Assembly (NCBI GenBank): GCA_028564675.1
Contig: JAOVVO010000359.1
Coordinates: forward strand, 16,922-80,921
Source of the DNA: Onchocerca lupi
Lineage: Eukaryota > Nematoda > Chromadorea > Rhabditida > Onchocercidae
Direction: 5' to 3'
Length of the DNA: 64,000 nucleotides
Positions 28,656 through 41,100 of the stretch are shown here, piece by piece. Each line of letters opens with the position of its first letter. Position 1 is the stretch's first letter. A program made the position numbers and the translations under genes. Below the pieces are notes generated by a model, which saw only the letters and a program-made list of their open reading frames with translations, was not told where the DNA came from and ran no database searches.

Positions 28656-28846
28656 TGTATAAATAAAAATGTTGATATTCAGTGCATAGCAGCTTTTGAC
28701 ACAATCTTACAACTTCTTCACCATTTGATTTAGGATTTTGAAATAACGTTGCATTGAATTTTATATAGATATATCTACCTTTTTTTTAATCTGTTTACAT
28801 CTGTGACAAGTTAAAATAAATAAGCGGACATTTTTATTTATATAAA
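28656..28846. mobile_element. Small TIR element (MITE/Helitron-like), copy A
   Basis: About 190 bp bounded by inverted copies of TATAAATAAAAATGT and ACATTTTTATTTATATA. Inside are the shared motifs 'gcttttgacacaat', 'ttgcattgaattt', TATAGATATA followed by a T-run, and the degenerate hairpin around CATCTGTGACA. Immediately right is CTAGCTGGACCGGCTACGCG, a GC-rich end resembling a Helitron 3' terminus (CTAG after a hairpin). No coding capacity, so it is non-autonomous. Confidence 0.6.
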
Positions 28847-31670
28847 CTAGCTGGACCGGCTACGCGGAGCATGGCTGGGTACAAATGGTTTGAAATAATA
28901 AACGTTGAAGGAAATAAATAATAACATTAAAGTGAGACAATGACTGGAATTTAAAAATCATAGATTTCATTTACATCCTTTTTTTTTTCTTATTGAGGGA
29001 GGAAAAGTTCAATTGAACAGATGAAATAATTTTCTCCGAACAGTAACTTTTATAAGAAAAGTAATTTATAAAATTCGTAGAAGTCGTGAATTATGAAATA
29101 AATTGGAATATTCATTTTCATTCACGCTGTATAATTTAATTAATATACAGCTAATTTTGAGATTATTTCAACCATATTTTCATTTTTCTGTTGCTTTTTT
29201 TTATGCTAGGAATTATAGAGACTATTGCTTTCTGAATGAATCTAAATATAATATCGTTTTAGCACTAGCAATATATGTTTTTATCAGATATTGATTATTC
29301 GCAATAAACAGCTTTTATGTGAGAATTGAAAAGTTAGCAATTAATGAGTTTTCGAAGAGATAAAACTTCAACGAAGCATAGAAAATGATGACTAAATTAA
29401 TCAAACCTTTCCTGGATTAAAGCGTTTAGAAATGATGGATACCTTTATTTAATGATTGATTTTTTTTTTCAATTAAATGAAAAGTTATTATTTCTACGTC
29501 TTTCAGTTATATTGAGGATCTGTTTGAATTAGTCACTTTCATTCGAATTTTATCATTTCCATTTCTAATACTTTTGTTCACTTATCCAAGCTTAAGTCGG
29601 TAAATTATTTTTATTTGAGTAATGGAATTACTAAGATTTAAATATTTGGATCTTGAAATATATTTAAGCTAAATCTTAGAATATTACCTGTCGTTCTGCA
29701 GAAGAACGCAAAAATTTCTTGCTATTTTGAAATGCAATTTATTAATGTAATAAGTGATGCAATTGACAAACATTTTTTAATGGATATTTAAAATTAGAAT
29801 GCTTGAAATACTATTAAATTTGTAAGTGAACGTTCATTCTTACTAATTTATCAGCCAAATAAGATAGATTTTGGAGGTTAAAAAGATCAGAGACAATAGC
29901 ATGAAAGTGATGCCATGTTCATCATAAATAATGATTTCAATGGATATGATAGCAAGTAGCAAATAAAATTTTTATTAAATTCATATAATTATGATTTTTT
30001 CGTTCCATCATTCAAAAGCTGAAGGTTAATTGTTAAGAAGTAGCTTTATAAAAATTAATAATGAAACTGAACAACAATTTCAAATTAAGCGGTAATTTTG
30101 AAAAAGAAGTAAAAAGAATGTGTCCTCGAGAAACATGCATTGTAAAAAAATAAAGCATTCTTATTGAACGCTTCTTAAATTCCCGAGCGTTTAATAGCTG
30201 AAATCTTTAGAAGACATCTGATGATAATAGCCTAAAATTCAATTGGTAATTTATCACTAACAGATTTATTTTTGAAGTTTTTTTTTAAAGCTTTTATCAA
30301 TTATTGAATTTTATGCAAATTCATGTGAAAGAATAAGAGAAAACAAAAAAACAGAGATTAAAAACAGAGATTAGCACTTGCGATTTGCTGAATTCGAACT
30401 TTTCGCGTTATTAATTATAGTAATGGTGTTAATTACAATGATTGGAGGCCATGGCAACCAGGGAAAATGATGAGTTGATTAGAGTTAAAAAGTTTTTTAT
30501 AGCGCTTATGACGTGTCGTCACTTCTCTCTGCTTTAAATCTTCACTAAAATGTATCAACCAAGTAAATGTAGTCATAATTTATTTTCTAATTTCCAAAAT
30601 TCGAAATTCGAATGACTTCCTGAAAATCTCATAAATGAAGTTTGCTTTCAAGTTATTAGAAATAATATCCTCAAAAGGCACTATTTGGCCAAAATTTATG
30701 CATCGCTAAATATCAGTGTTAAAATCGAAGTAGAGTTAAATTTATTTTTTATGCTCTATTCATTTCTACTCTAATTAATCAGTGAAACGATGTGAATAGT
30801 TGGGAAGCTTTAAATTCCTGACCTTTAGTCTCGTTGAAAGAGAATAATTAAACGTTGTTAGTAATACTTCTATTTTTTGTGCTTTATATTGTTTATAATA
30901 TTACTGTAACTTACTAAAACAAAAAACATGGTGCAAGATTTCTATTAGCTGTATATAAAATACCGTATACAAATAATCATCAAATTTATTTGTCATCAAT
31001 ATTTGACAACCTAGAAGTTCATTAAGACTAATCGATATTTGAATTTTCACAATTTTAACTTATTTCAAAAAATTTTACAAGCAATAACTTGCTGGTATTT
31101 GTAATTTTGTTTAATTGCAGAGCTAAGTTATATTTGAAATTTTATATTTAAAATAAAAATTCTGTTACTGGAATAACATATTATTAATCGCAAACTATCA
31201 TAATTTTTGCGTGGTATTATCTATTGAAATTTGATTGATTTTTCAATCAATATATTTATGTTAAGTTTCTTTCCAATTAGTCAATTAGTCTATTCTTTGA
31301 TAATTTTAGAATCATAATCAAATGCATTACTTTCAAAGTTACAAGAAACAAGCATCATGTGTACCACATCAAATAATGTATGACTTTATAATATTTCTTA
31401 ATTAACGGTTGAAATGAATTTTTATCTTTTCAATGCCCGAAATACTTAAACACATCAATTTTCCTTGAAATTTTAGTAATTCCAAGACTTCACCATATAT
31501 TCATATGATTTTCAGAAACTTTAATTAATAACTGAACTAAAAAATATCTCAAGATCAAATAGTCTGGAATATATTCTAAGACTAAATGGTCTGTGATTTT
31601 TTATTTGTTTTCAGGTACAATATTTCGATCTTTAATCATCAAGTATTCAGATTCTTCTATTTGTAGGGAA

Positions 31671-34600
31671 ATGCGAGTGATGAGTGAGAATGAAAGCTCA
31701 GCTATAAATAAGAAGAAAGTTTCTGATTCTGGCGAGATATTGTCGCTAAAAAGTAAGGGAACCATTTCTGAAGTACAACTAAAAACCGTAAAACGGATTG
31801 AAGAAATGGACGAAGAAGTGAGCATTCCAGGAAATCTATCTGTTTCAGTTGATTATCAGGATGATAGTATGCAAATGAGTGAAATGAATATAAAAGACTG
31901 CACTGATGGTGATGGTGATGGCGATGATCAGTCGAGATTATCGTTTAGAATGAAAGAAAAACTTTATACTTTGACCGGCAATATACGACGTCGCACTTCG
32001 CAGGTAATACAATTAAATTATCATAAAATTAAATTTTCAGACATCATTCTTTAAGATTTTTAATAAACACAGCTAACTTTTGTAATCAAATATAATCTAA
32101 GTTTTGACATGTTCGTTGAAAGCAATGAGAGAATGAATCTTGAAATTTTATTAGCCATTTTTCTTCTGCATTAAATTCTTCATCGAAAAAACTTTTTGAT
32201 TCTTGAGACTGAAATTCTTAGCCGAAGAAACTTTCTACTCCTGTACTTATTAATTGATGTCAAGCATTTCATATGTCTTTCAATAAGAACTTTCTTGCAA
32301 CTAAACTTTGAAAATAATATTGGCAAGCTTTTTTTTTTTCTAAACTCTAAGCTATCTATGTTAAATAGATGGCCGATGAAATAATAAGAGAATTGGATGA
32401 TGATTGTGAGAAAAACTCAGAAGATATTGGAGCTAGAAAAGAACATCGTCCAAGTCTGATGTCTCTGATCGGACTTCAAGTAAGCCCTTCAAATAATTAC
32501 TTTGAAATCTTATTAAAAAATACTTTAAAATCAAGTAAGTCCTTCGAATATTTATAATAAAAATATTTTTAGCTGATTTCTTTTTCTTCCAAATCTGAAG
32601 TTTATTTTTCCGATGAGTTTTGTAAAAGATAGGTGAAAATTTTTCGAACTTTAAATTCCTAAAATTTTACTAAAATTTTCTACCTTTTAGCGAGCAATAT
32701 CACCCGTAAATGACGGAGATACAAACAAATCCAGAAGTTATTTATGGCGGATCTTTTTATCATCCATCAATCCATTACGTTTGTTTACTAATATCATATT
32801 TATTGATATTAAGAAATTTAATTGCTCAATTCTAACATTTCGCCAAATCTAAACTTCTTTTAATAAATAGAATTGATGAATAAAATTGAATTAGGAAAAT
32901 AATAGTTACCTATTGTTTATCTATAGTAATTCTTTTGCATCATTTAGCGATTTTCACGATTGACCAAACCTGAAATTGCATTAATTAAGAATGCTAAATA
33001 CAATTAGTCAATCAAAATCAATCATATTTGTTAATTATTCGTGATCTAAGTTACTAGGCTCTTTGAGTAATTTTTGGAGTTTGGGCTGTTTTTTAAGGCC
33101 TCCTAACAATTTCAATTTTGCCTTTAAACTTTTTTCTTAACTTATTATCCTCGTATGCATGAATAATTTTACAGTTTCAGATCGAGAATACTTAATTTGG
33201 CTAACTATTGTGGTGACAGCATTTCTGTACAATGCCTTCGGTATCCCACTACGAAGTTCTTATCCTTATCAGACTAAATCTAATCTGATTTATTGGCTTA
33301 TCGCTGATTATATCGCTGATTCTATATATTTGATCGATATGTTACTCTTTAAGCCAAGGCTCCGTTTCATGCGTGGCGGAATTCCCGTAGTAAGTAATTT
33401 ATTTAATAATTATTGATTGGGATCTAAAATATGCATTTGATAAAGATAAATTAAGAATAAAAAAGATATTTGTATTGTTTACTATTGTTTATTTTCCATA
33501 ATTGAAGAACAATAAGAAGTAAATAATAAAGATGAATTAAATTATGAATAAAATATATGCAATATATATGAAATACAAATAGATATGAAGTAAAATACAT
33601 AAAATCTTCTGAAAAATAAATAAAAAAAATAAATATCCAGGTTTAAATTGATCTAATTTGTAACACAAATAACTAATTTTTCTGTTTATTTACTTTGGCT
33701 AATTGTTTTCTAACTTATTAATTTATCATATTACTTGTTCACAATTTTGTGTACTTACTTATTTGTTTGTCAACTTACCACATATTAAGTAATTTTCCTC
33801 TTAATTTGAATTAATGAATTAATTTCAAAAATTTGTCATTCAGAAAGACATGAAAGAAACGGCGAAACGTTATTTGCACAGTAATATTTTCAAACTTGAC
33901 TTACTTTCGCTAATGCCATTCGATATTATGTACATCTGGACCGGTCCAATTGCTGCATGGCGTGCTATACGTATGTGTAAGGTCGAGTTTTAGCATAATT
34001 TTTTCCTTAAAAATCATTGATCTTTTCAATATTAGCAATTTTCGAGATTGAATAAATACAAGTTAACTTTTAACATTTCTAAGAGATGAAATGCGGCTAA
34101 ACTGTCTTCACATTAAAAATCGACTAAGAAAAATTAATTAATTTAGCTAAAAATTAATTTTAGCTTCCATCATTTTGGCAGCTATTCAGCCTTCTGGATC
34201 GTTCAGTCTCGAATCCATACATAATCAGGTACCAGGAATAACTCTCCCGTTTTTTTTTCTTTTTTTTTTTTTAATTCCTAATCTATGACCTGCAGAATTA
34301 ATTCTAATACCCTCCATAATAATATCATTTAAATTTTTTTGGGGTTAATTTAATTTTTAATTATGAAACATATTATTAACAAGTCTTTAAAGAATCCAGT
34401 TACAAGTATTGCCACCTGATTTTTTTCGAAACATATCTACCTGAATGATTGGAACCTATTGTATTATTCTTATCAGGAAAATATTACTTTCAACTGCTCT
34501 CAACTTCTTTTAAACCAAAAAGCTCAAATTAAAAACATAAGTTTTTGAAGTTTTGCAAACTTTCTTGCAATTATTTCTGGAAATTTATTAAATTAAATTT

Positions 34601-37108
34601 CAGAATAACGAAAACTCTTGCATATATGATCTATTTAATTCACTGTAATAGTTGTGTGTATTATATGTTAAGTGCTTGGCAAGCATTCGGACAAATTGCT
34701 TATAGAATGAATAATAAATGGTACCTCAATAAATGGGTTTATAATAATCAAGGTAAGATGGAAACACTGATAAACTGTAATTATCTTCATATTTCATTAT
34801 TTGATAATTTTTTTTTTTTTGAAAACACTAATTAATCATGATAAAATTTGAACAAACATAGAAGACAGGTAAACTTGAAAGATCATAGATGAATTATACC
34901 AGATTATCATAGCTTATCAGTCAGTGTAGATATCAGTTCTGCAGACTGAATGTCTAATATGAAAATTAATTTCAGGAAATGCCTACATTCGATGTTTTTA
35001 CTTCACCACAGCAGTGGCAACATCAATCGGCAATAATCCAGCACCGACGAACGTTGTTGAATATATTTACATGACGTTCTCTTGGATGATGGGTGTTTTT
35101 GTTTTCGCTTTATTACTTGGACAAATAAGTTGCATTCAATTCTAAACTTTTGAAAATTTACAAAAATATGAACTCCAATAGCTCATAAAAGATTGATTTC
35201 ATTCAAATTTTAACGATTATCAAATTAAAATTTGTCAATTATATAAATCAATGGTGCTTACTCATCTTTAAATTTTCAAATTTCTCAGTAAAGGATTGAA
35301 TTTTAGACAATATATTCGAAATTGAATTAATTTTTAGATTCGAGATATTGTTTCAAATGCAAATCGTAATCGTGAACAGTATCGTCACTGCATGGATCAG
35401 GTATTAAGCGAATGTAAACGACTTGGTTTATCCAAGGATACTATTGATCGAGTCCGTGATTGGTTTATCTATACGTGGCAAAAGCAGAAAACATTGGGTT
35501 TGCCAAAAGCTATAAATTTAGATTTTAAATTTAATTATTAATTTCGTATTAATTTTGATTAGATCAAATAAATTCAATTTGTTCTTCAAAAAATTTCGAT
35601 ATTTTACTGCAAAATTAATCAATTTTCAGACGAAAAGAAATTAATCGAGGAATTACCATTGAAATTACAAACGGATTTAGCACTTTCAGTTCATTATAAT
35701 ACGCTCAGTAAAGTTCAACTTTTTCAGGTGTATTTTGATGAATTTTGCTATTTGTAAAATCAAAAATTATGAAAAATTCGATTTTTTTTTTTTTTTTTTA
35801 TTATGACAGTCAATATAATTTATCAACAAATAAAGTACAAAGAAATAATTTGCGAAAAAAAAGAAACTCCTTCATGTTAAGCAATTTTAAATGATTTTTC
35901 TCAGATTTATCTACTGATCAAATTTTCTTATAAGAATCAATTTTGAAAATTTCTAAAGGATTGTGATCGAGCTTTGCTTCGCGAATTAGTCCTTAAACTT
36001 CGACCAGTAATCTTTCTTCCCGGTGATATGATTTGCAAGAAAGTAATTTTTTTTTTTTTTTTTTTTTTTGGTATTTTCTTAATATCATAATCTGACAGTT
36101 GGAGGATAAATAAATGTCACTCCAAACTATGTAAAAATATGAAATGACAACTGATAAATTTTACGCTTTGATACCAAAGTTTGAGGAAATATCGATGATA
36201 GACTGGTCAGTAAAATTACAAAATGAAGTCATTCGACAGTAAATTTATTTCTTCAAATTCTTATGAAAATTTTATTTCAGGGTGATGTTGGCAAGGAAAT
36301 GTACATCGTCAATGATGGTATTCTTGAGGTTGTCGATGGTGAACATAGTACCAAAGTTTTCGCCGAACTTACTGAAGGATCAGTTTTTGGTGAAATTAGG
36401 TAAAATTTTGTTTTATCATTCATCTGCTTATCAAATTTTTCATTCTTTTGGAATCATAAAAATTTTTTCTTAAGTAATTTAATTCCACTGAATCATGAAA
36501 TTTCTTATTTTTAAATTTTTTTAGCACCAATTAATTTCATAAAAGATCTCAATTTCCATATTTCTTTTCAAAAATTTACAGGAATTTAATTTTTTTCTAA
36601 AAAACTTTCAGCTTATTGGCAATCGGTGGCAATAATCGTCGAACTGCAAATATTCGTTCGAAAGGTTATTCAACACTTTTTGTTCTTTCCAAAGAAGATC
36701 TAAATGATGTGATCAAAGATTATCCGGATGCTCAAAAATTGCTGAAAAGAAAAGCCAAGTTAGTTTTCTTGTTCCTAAATTTTTTCAATTTGAAATTTAT
36801 GTAAGGATGATTTAGTCGCTTTCATTCCATCCGATTTGTGGTTTAAAAACTTTAGTTTTCGTATCAAAAAACATTTCATAACTTTTATTGATTGGTGAAT
36901 TTGAATTTGTAGAGCGATGCTGAAAAAAGATGAAAAAGTGAAGAAGGAAAAAACTTCGGCAGAGAAAAACTTGGAAGAAAAATGCCTTCTAACAACACAT
37001 ATCAGTACACCGAAACTTATGGATACGGTCATGAAAACTATGTCCTCAAATTCATCAATGGTTGAACAATTGAGATCATCTGGCATGAATTTTCTTTATT
37101 TTCTCTAA
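31671..37108 (+). CDS. tax-2: Cyclic-nucleotide-gated channel beta subunit, TAX-2-like
   Basis: Membrane cation-channel subunit opened by cGMP; in C. elegans it works with TAX-4 in chemo- and thermosensory cilia (known for the family). Exons: 31671-32003, 32369-32479, 32691-32778, 33175-33389, 33844-33981, 34164-34228, 34604-34752, 34976-35124, 35338-35497, 35630-35727, 35959-36042, 36281-36399, 36612-36758, 36913-37108; 683 aa, shorter at both ends than the C. elegans protein. After an acidic N-terminus come S1 (LIWLTIVVTAFLYNAFGIPL), S2-S3 (WLIADYIADSIYLIDMLLF, FKLDLLSLMPFDIMYIW), a short basic S4 (RAIRMCKLPSFWQLFSLLD), S5 (TLAYMIYLIHCNSCVYYML), the pore (TSIGNNPAP), S6 and C-linker (QIRDIVSNANRNREQYR). 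The cyclic-nucleotide-binding domain has GEISLLAIGGNNRRTAN. The pore Glu of alpha subunits is Asn here. The donor after 35124 is ATAAGT, not GTAAGT, although both flanking exons are conserved. Met at 31671 is the first ATG after a TTTTCAG acceptor. Confidence 0.93.
36047..36069. repeat. Poly-T tract
   Basis: A 23-base T run directly after a tax-2 splice donor at 36043. One of many A/T homopolymers in the window. Confidence 0.8.
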
Positions 37109-37230
37109 TTAAAACAATTTTAATTTCTAATTTCTCTCAAAATTTTCTTAATTTTTCAAATCAAATATGTTTTTTTTATCACGATTTGTATTTGCAGGAA
37201 AATGATAATACATCAAAAATATGATTTATT

Positions 37231-37270
37231 GATACGATAACAGTCGATGGGATACGGTAACAGTCGACAA
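37231..37270 (+). repeat. Two tandem 20-mers in the tax-2 3' region
   Basis: GATACGATAACAGTCGATGG is followed directly by GATACGGTAACAGTCGACAA, an exact-length tandem duplication with four mismatches, about 120 bp after the tax-2 stop. It probably lies in the 3' UTR. Confidence 0.75.
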
Positions 37271-37276
37271 CTGATT

Positions 37277-37282
37277 AATAAA
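37277..37282 (+). terminator. Candidate polyadenylation signal of tax-2
   Basis: A canonical AATAAA lies 169 bp after the tax-2 stop codon. In such AT-rich DNA the hexamer is frequent by chance, so the assignment is tentative. Confidence 0.35.
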
Positions 37283-38196
37283 TAATTTGAAAAGACAAAT
37301 GTTTTTGAGGAATTAATATTTGGCAATTTTTATGTATTATGTCATTGTATTTGTTGCTTTGATAATATCTGAAAAAGCGAAATAATACATTTTATTTATT
37401 ACTTGCTCGAACACAAACAGAAATATAGTAATTTCTTTTCATTTTTTGATGATAATTAAAGTAAATGTTACTTTAATATTTCAGATATCGTCATATAAAT
37501 AAGATTAAAATAATGCTTCATTGTACGCCAAAACGAATTGTTTGGACTTGCATTTCTGGATTGAACTAGATTTTAATACAATATAAACAATCAAGTCTGT
37601 TAGTACCACTTATTATTTTACACTGAACAATATGATAGTAAAATTGTAGTAAACATTAGAATTTAGCAACATAATAATGTTGTTTAATTGATGAATTAAA
37701 ACTGAGTAAATGATAGAAATGAGAAAATCATGTTATTTGATTTTTGATGATTGATGTGCTCATTTGAATCAATTTTCGATTGAGATTGAAAGTTTTCTAG
37801 TTTGGGATTTAAATCAGTTTTGATGAAATTGATTAAATTTGGGATTTGTTTTGCTAAAAACTAATATTTTAACTGATGAAATGATTTCTATCGGCATCTA
37901 TAAATTATTTAATATTTAAAATGAAGCTTTAAGAAAATTGAATGAATCACGAGATGACAAATTCTAAAATGAATTAATAATGTAAATTTTCTTGATTTTC
38001 CGATCTTGAAATTCAATTTTCTGGGTTCACTATACGTTACCTAAAAAGTATGAAAATTAGACTTCTAATCATGTATTTAATTTAAATCCTCAGTCATTCT
38101 CGGATATCAATTTCTAGTACTAGTTTTGAAATTGATACTAATAACAATCCAAAAAAAAAATTAAAAATTAAATATTAAAATGAAATTTCACTGGGA

Positions 38197-41100
38197 TTAA
38201 TCAGTGTTATTATTTTTAAACATTTGTTTGAGATGCATGGATTCTGCTAAATCAAGAAAATTTTGAGCATCGTTCAGCTCTTCAATTATTTTATCGTTGG
38301 GTGGCGAAAAGCCAGGTGGTCCAACACTGCTCGGTGAATTTTGTTTTGAATTTGTATGTTTCGCAGGAGGTGGCAAAGGCTTCACAATTGTCGGTGAAGT
38401 TTGAATTTCTAATTTCTCTATCGTCGGAGAAGAAACTTTTTCTCTTACTGCAAAAAAAAGTAAAGGTTGCAAAAAGCGTAATTCAAAATAAAAAATTAAT
38501 TAAAATAGAAACTAATTTGAAATAAAATGTAATTTAAAATATTCAGAATATCATGCTTAGAAATAATGTGTCATCCATTTCACATATACCGTATAACGTA
38601 GGTGACAAAAAGTCAGCTTAGTTGGCCATTTCATAATTGAACAATTATGAATAAGTAATGTCAAGTTTAAGTTAAAAGTTCAAAAAAGTATTTTTTTTTG
38701 TCTATCTTTGACCCATTTTAAACTTCAATTTAATATTAATCAAATTTATTTTATTAATTCAAAAAACTTTTCGAATTTAATTGGTTTATTCTCTACTAAT
38801 CTTGAATTATTTTCATTTTTGTTGAAACATCAAGAAGTGATTTTTTATTTTTCAAAATACTGAATTTTTTTATTTGGAACACCACCAAAAATTGAATTTT
38901 TTAAAATGAAATTTAAACAATTTTGTAAATAGTTTTTTGTTCCGAATTATTGTATGATTTTTTAACATCGGATCAACGTGGACTTTTAAACTTGTGCGTA
39001 GATTACTAAGATCAACATGCCAACTGATCTTCATTAATGTTTCCTTAAAACAAAAAATCTATTCATAGAATCTGTTTCTCTACATTTTTGAATTTCGTTT
39101 CATCTTTGAGAGAATAGATTTCAATAGTAATCAAATGGTGTATAAAATAATAAATTTAGATAGGATAGAGAATTCCAAGCATTTTAGACCTAAATTTGAG
39201 AATATTGGCTCCTTTTGAAAATGGGCTTTTTGGCAGATCATTCCAAAAATTCGGCAAAAATTGAAGACAATGCATTAAAATCAATTTGCAAAAACATGAT
39301 TGAAAAGCTGGATAGGCTAATTTGAAATTTAATAGTACTGTTTAATTTAATTAATACTATTAAATTATACTCATAAAGATGGATGTTTAATTTTGAAAGA
39401 CTGACCTTCTGAATTTTGCTGCACATTTTGAAACGTGACACGTTGTTGCTCATGCGGTAACGTTCCAGGAAAAGTGCTGCCTTTTTCGCGTGAAATACCA
39501 TTGGTTGTTATTAATTTTTGTGGACCGAATTTCGTCGAGAAGTTATCAGGAGAAGATGATCTTAGATCATTAGTTTCCAGACCAAAATTGCTCTTATCTT
39601 GTGATGGAGGTGTTGCGGCAGTTGTTAGAAGCAGTAATTGACTTGTTGCAGCAACTTTTAAGGCTAATGAAAGTTTATTCGAGAAATTAGACTGTCTGAA
39701 ATGAAATAAATTAATATAAAATGGAAGTAGGAAAATTTGATTTCAGCTAGAAAACTATTTACCATTCTTGAAATAAATATATTTTTGACATATATCACTT
39801 ATGGTTTTGTTACATTAAATTTATTGATTTTATAAATGAAATTTTTTGCAAAAGGTTTTTGTGAATTCATAATTATTTGAAATTTTCAATTTAAACAAAT
39901 TCGATAGAAATTATGAAATTGTTCATTTTCACTTTTGTCTCTATTAATCTAATGAGGACTTTCATATCGATTAAATACAGTACAGATGAAATTTGTTGCA
40001 GGAAAAAAAAAGAATTTATCGCAGAAAGTGCATCAATGCCACTTCTTACCATAAAAAAAATTACTTTCTGGAGAAATAGCCGCAAAAGTTATGTCAAATT
40101 CGGAAATCAAATAATAAATATTATTAATTTATAGCTGATCTTCAATTTTAATCTTAGATTTCTTCTTCGGAATAGAAGGAAAATTCAAAACTGGCTTGAG
40201 AGCGATCTAAATGAGATGAATGCTTGAAACTTACCCAGATCTGAAGTTTTGCGGTCGGAATCGTCCATCCTTCCGATTCGAATTTTTTCGCATCTTTTGT
40301 GCAGCAGTAAATCCGAGTAACTTTCGGAGACGAACAAACTGTGGCAACTGTGATTTACTTCTCAGAATGTTTGACTGGGACTTTTTAGAAATGACGAATG
40401 GATCAGAAATTAATATCAATTGGCCATTTCTGCGTTTGCTCGTTTTCTTCCGCGCTGTACCGTTCAGTCGCGTTAGTTTAACGTTTCTGTGAATTTGAGT
40501 AAAAAAATTTCAACAATATTTTAATTCATTGATAAAATCATAATTATATCAAAAGCAATGAAAAAATATTCAGAGAAACGTATTGACACATATGTCGTGG
40601 AAACTGGAATAATTATAAAATGTGCCAAAAGTTTAGAAATTGATGAATGTACCTCTGAGGCTCTTGACCAGTAAATATCGCAGTATTTAGCCGAAATTTT
40701 TTATTGACTGGAGAAGATTGCTTTTGCTTTAACTGAAATTATATTATAATATTTCTTTCCCTAATTAACTCTTAAAATATTTTAATTGATTGCTTAGAAT
40801 GTATTATCTATGCCAATTAGTTTAGGAAAAGACATATACTTTTATCATCTCTTAGTATCCCGAGTTTATAGTTGGATGAGTTACCAACCTGACGAAGTGA
40901 TGCAATTTGATGAAATTGTCGTTGAACTTGCGGATCTGGTTGCTGAGATTGAAAGAAACTGAAGATTAAATTTTAATTTTCTGAATTAAAATCAATATTA
41001 TTCAAGTAATATTCTGATATATAGTGTGTTTTTTGGATGAAAAAAACTACACCTGGAAAAGGTGTAGTTGTTTTTCTTTGCTTTTATTTCAAGCTTCAAA

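Larger units (their letters stand above)
26938..31670. other. Divergent intergenic region TFG / tax-2
   Basis: 4.7 kb between the starts of two genes transcribed away from each other, so it should hold both promoters. The stretch 27380-27540 is less AT-rich and contains TGACGT motifs in both orientations, a candidate regulatory block for TFG. The interval 28330-28850 is filled by repeats. From 28850 to 31590 I see only AT-rich sequence. A TTTTCAG acceptor at about 31608-31614 just ahead of the first tax-2 ATG could be a cis- or SL trans-splice site. Confidence 0.5.
37109..38196. other. Convergent intergenic region, tax-2 / orphan gene 3' ends
   Basis: 1.1 kb between two converging genes, so it holds both 3' UTRs. 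Beyond the tandem 20-mer and AATAAA near 37231-37282 I see only AT-rich sequence. Confidence 0.6.

Noticed and set aside
35121..35150. Using the GT at 35129 as the tax-2 exon 8 donor
   Set aside because: It would end exon 8 in phase 1 while exon 9 must be entered in phase 0, so the conserved IRDIV frame would be lost.
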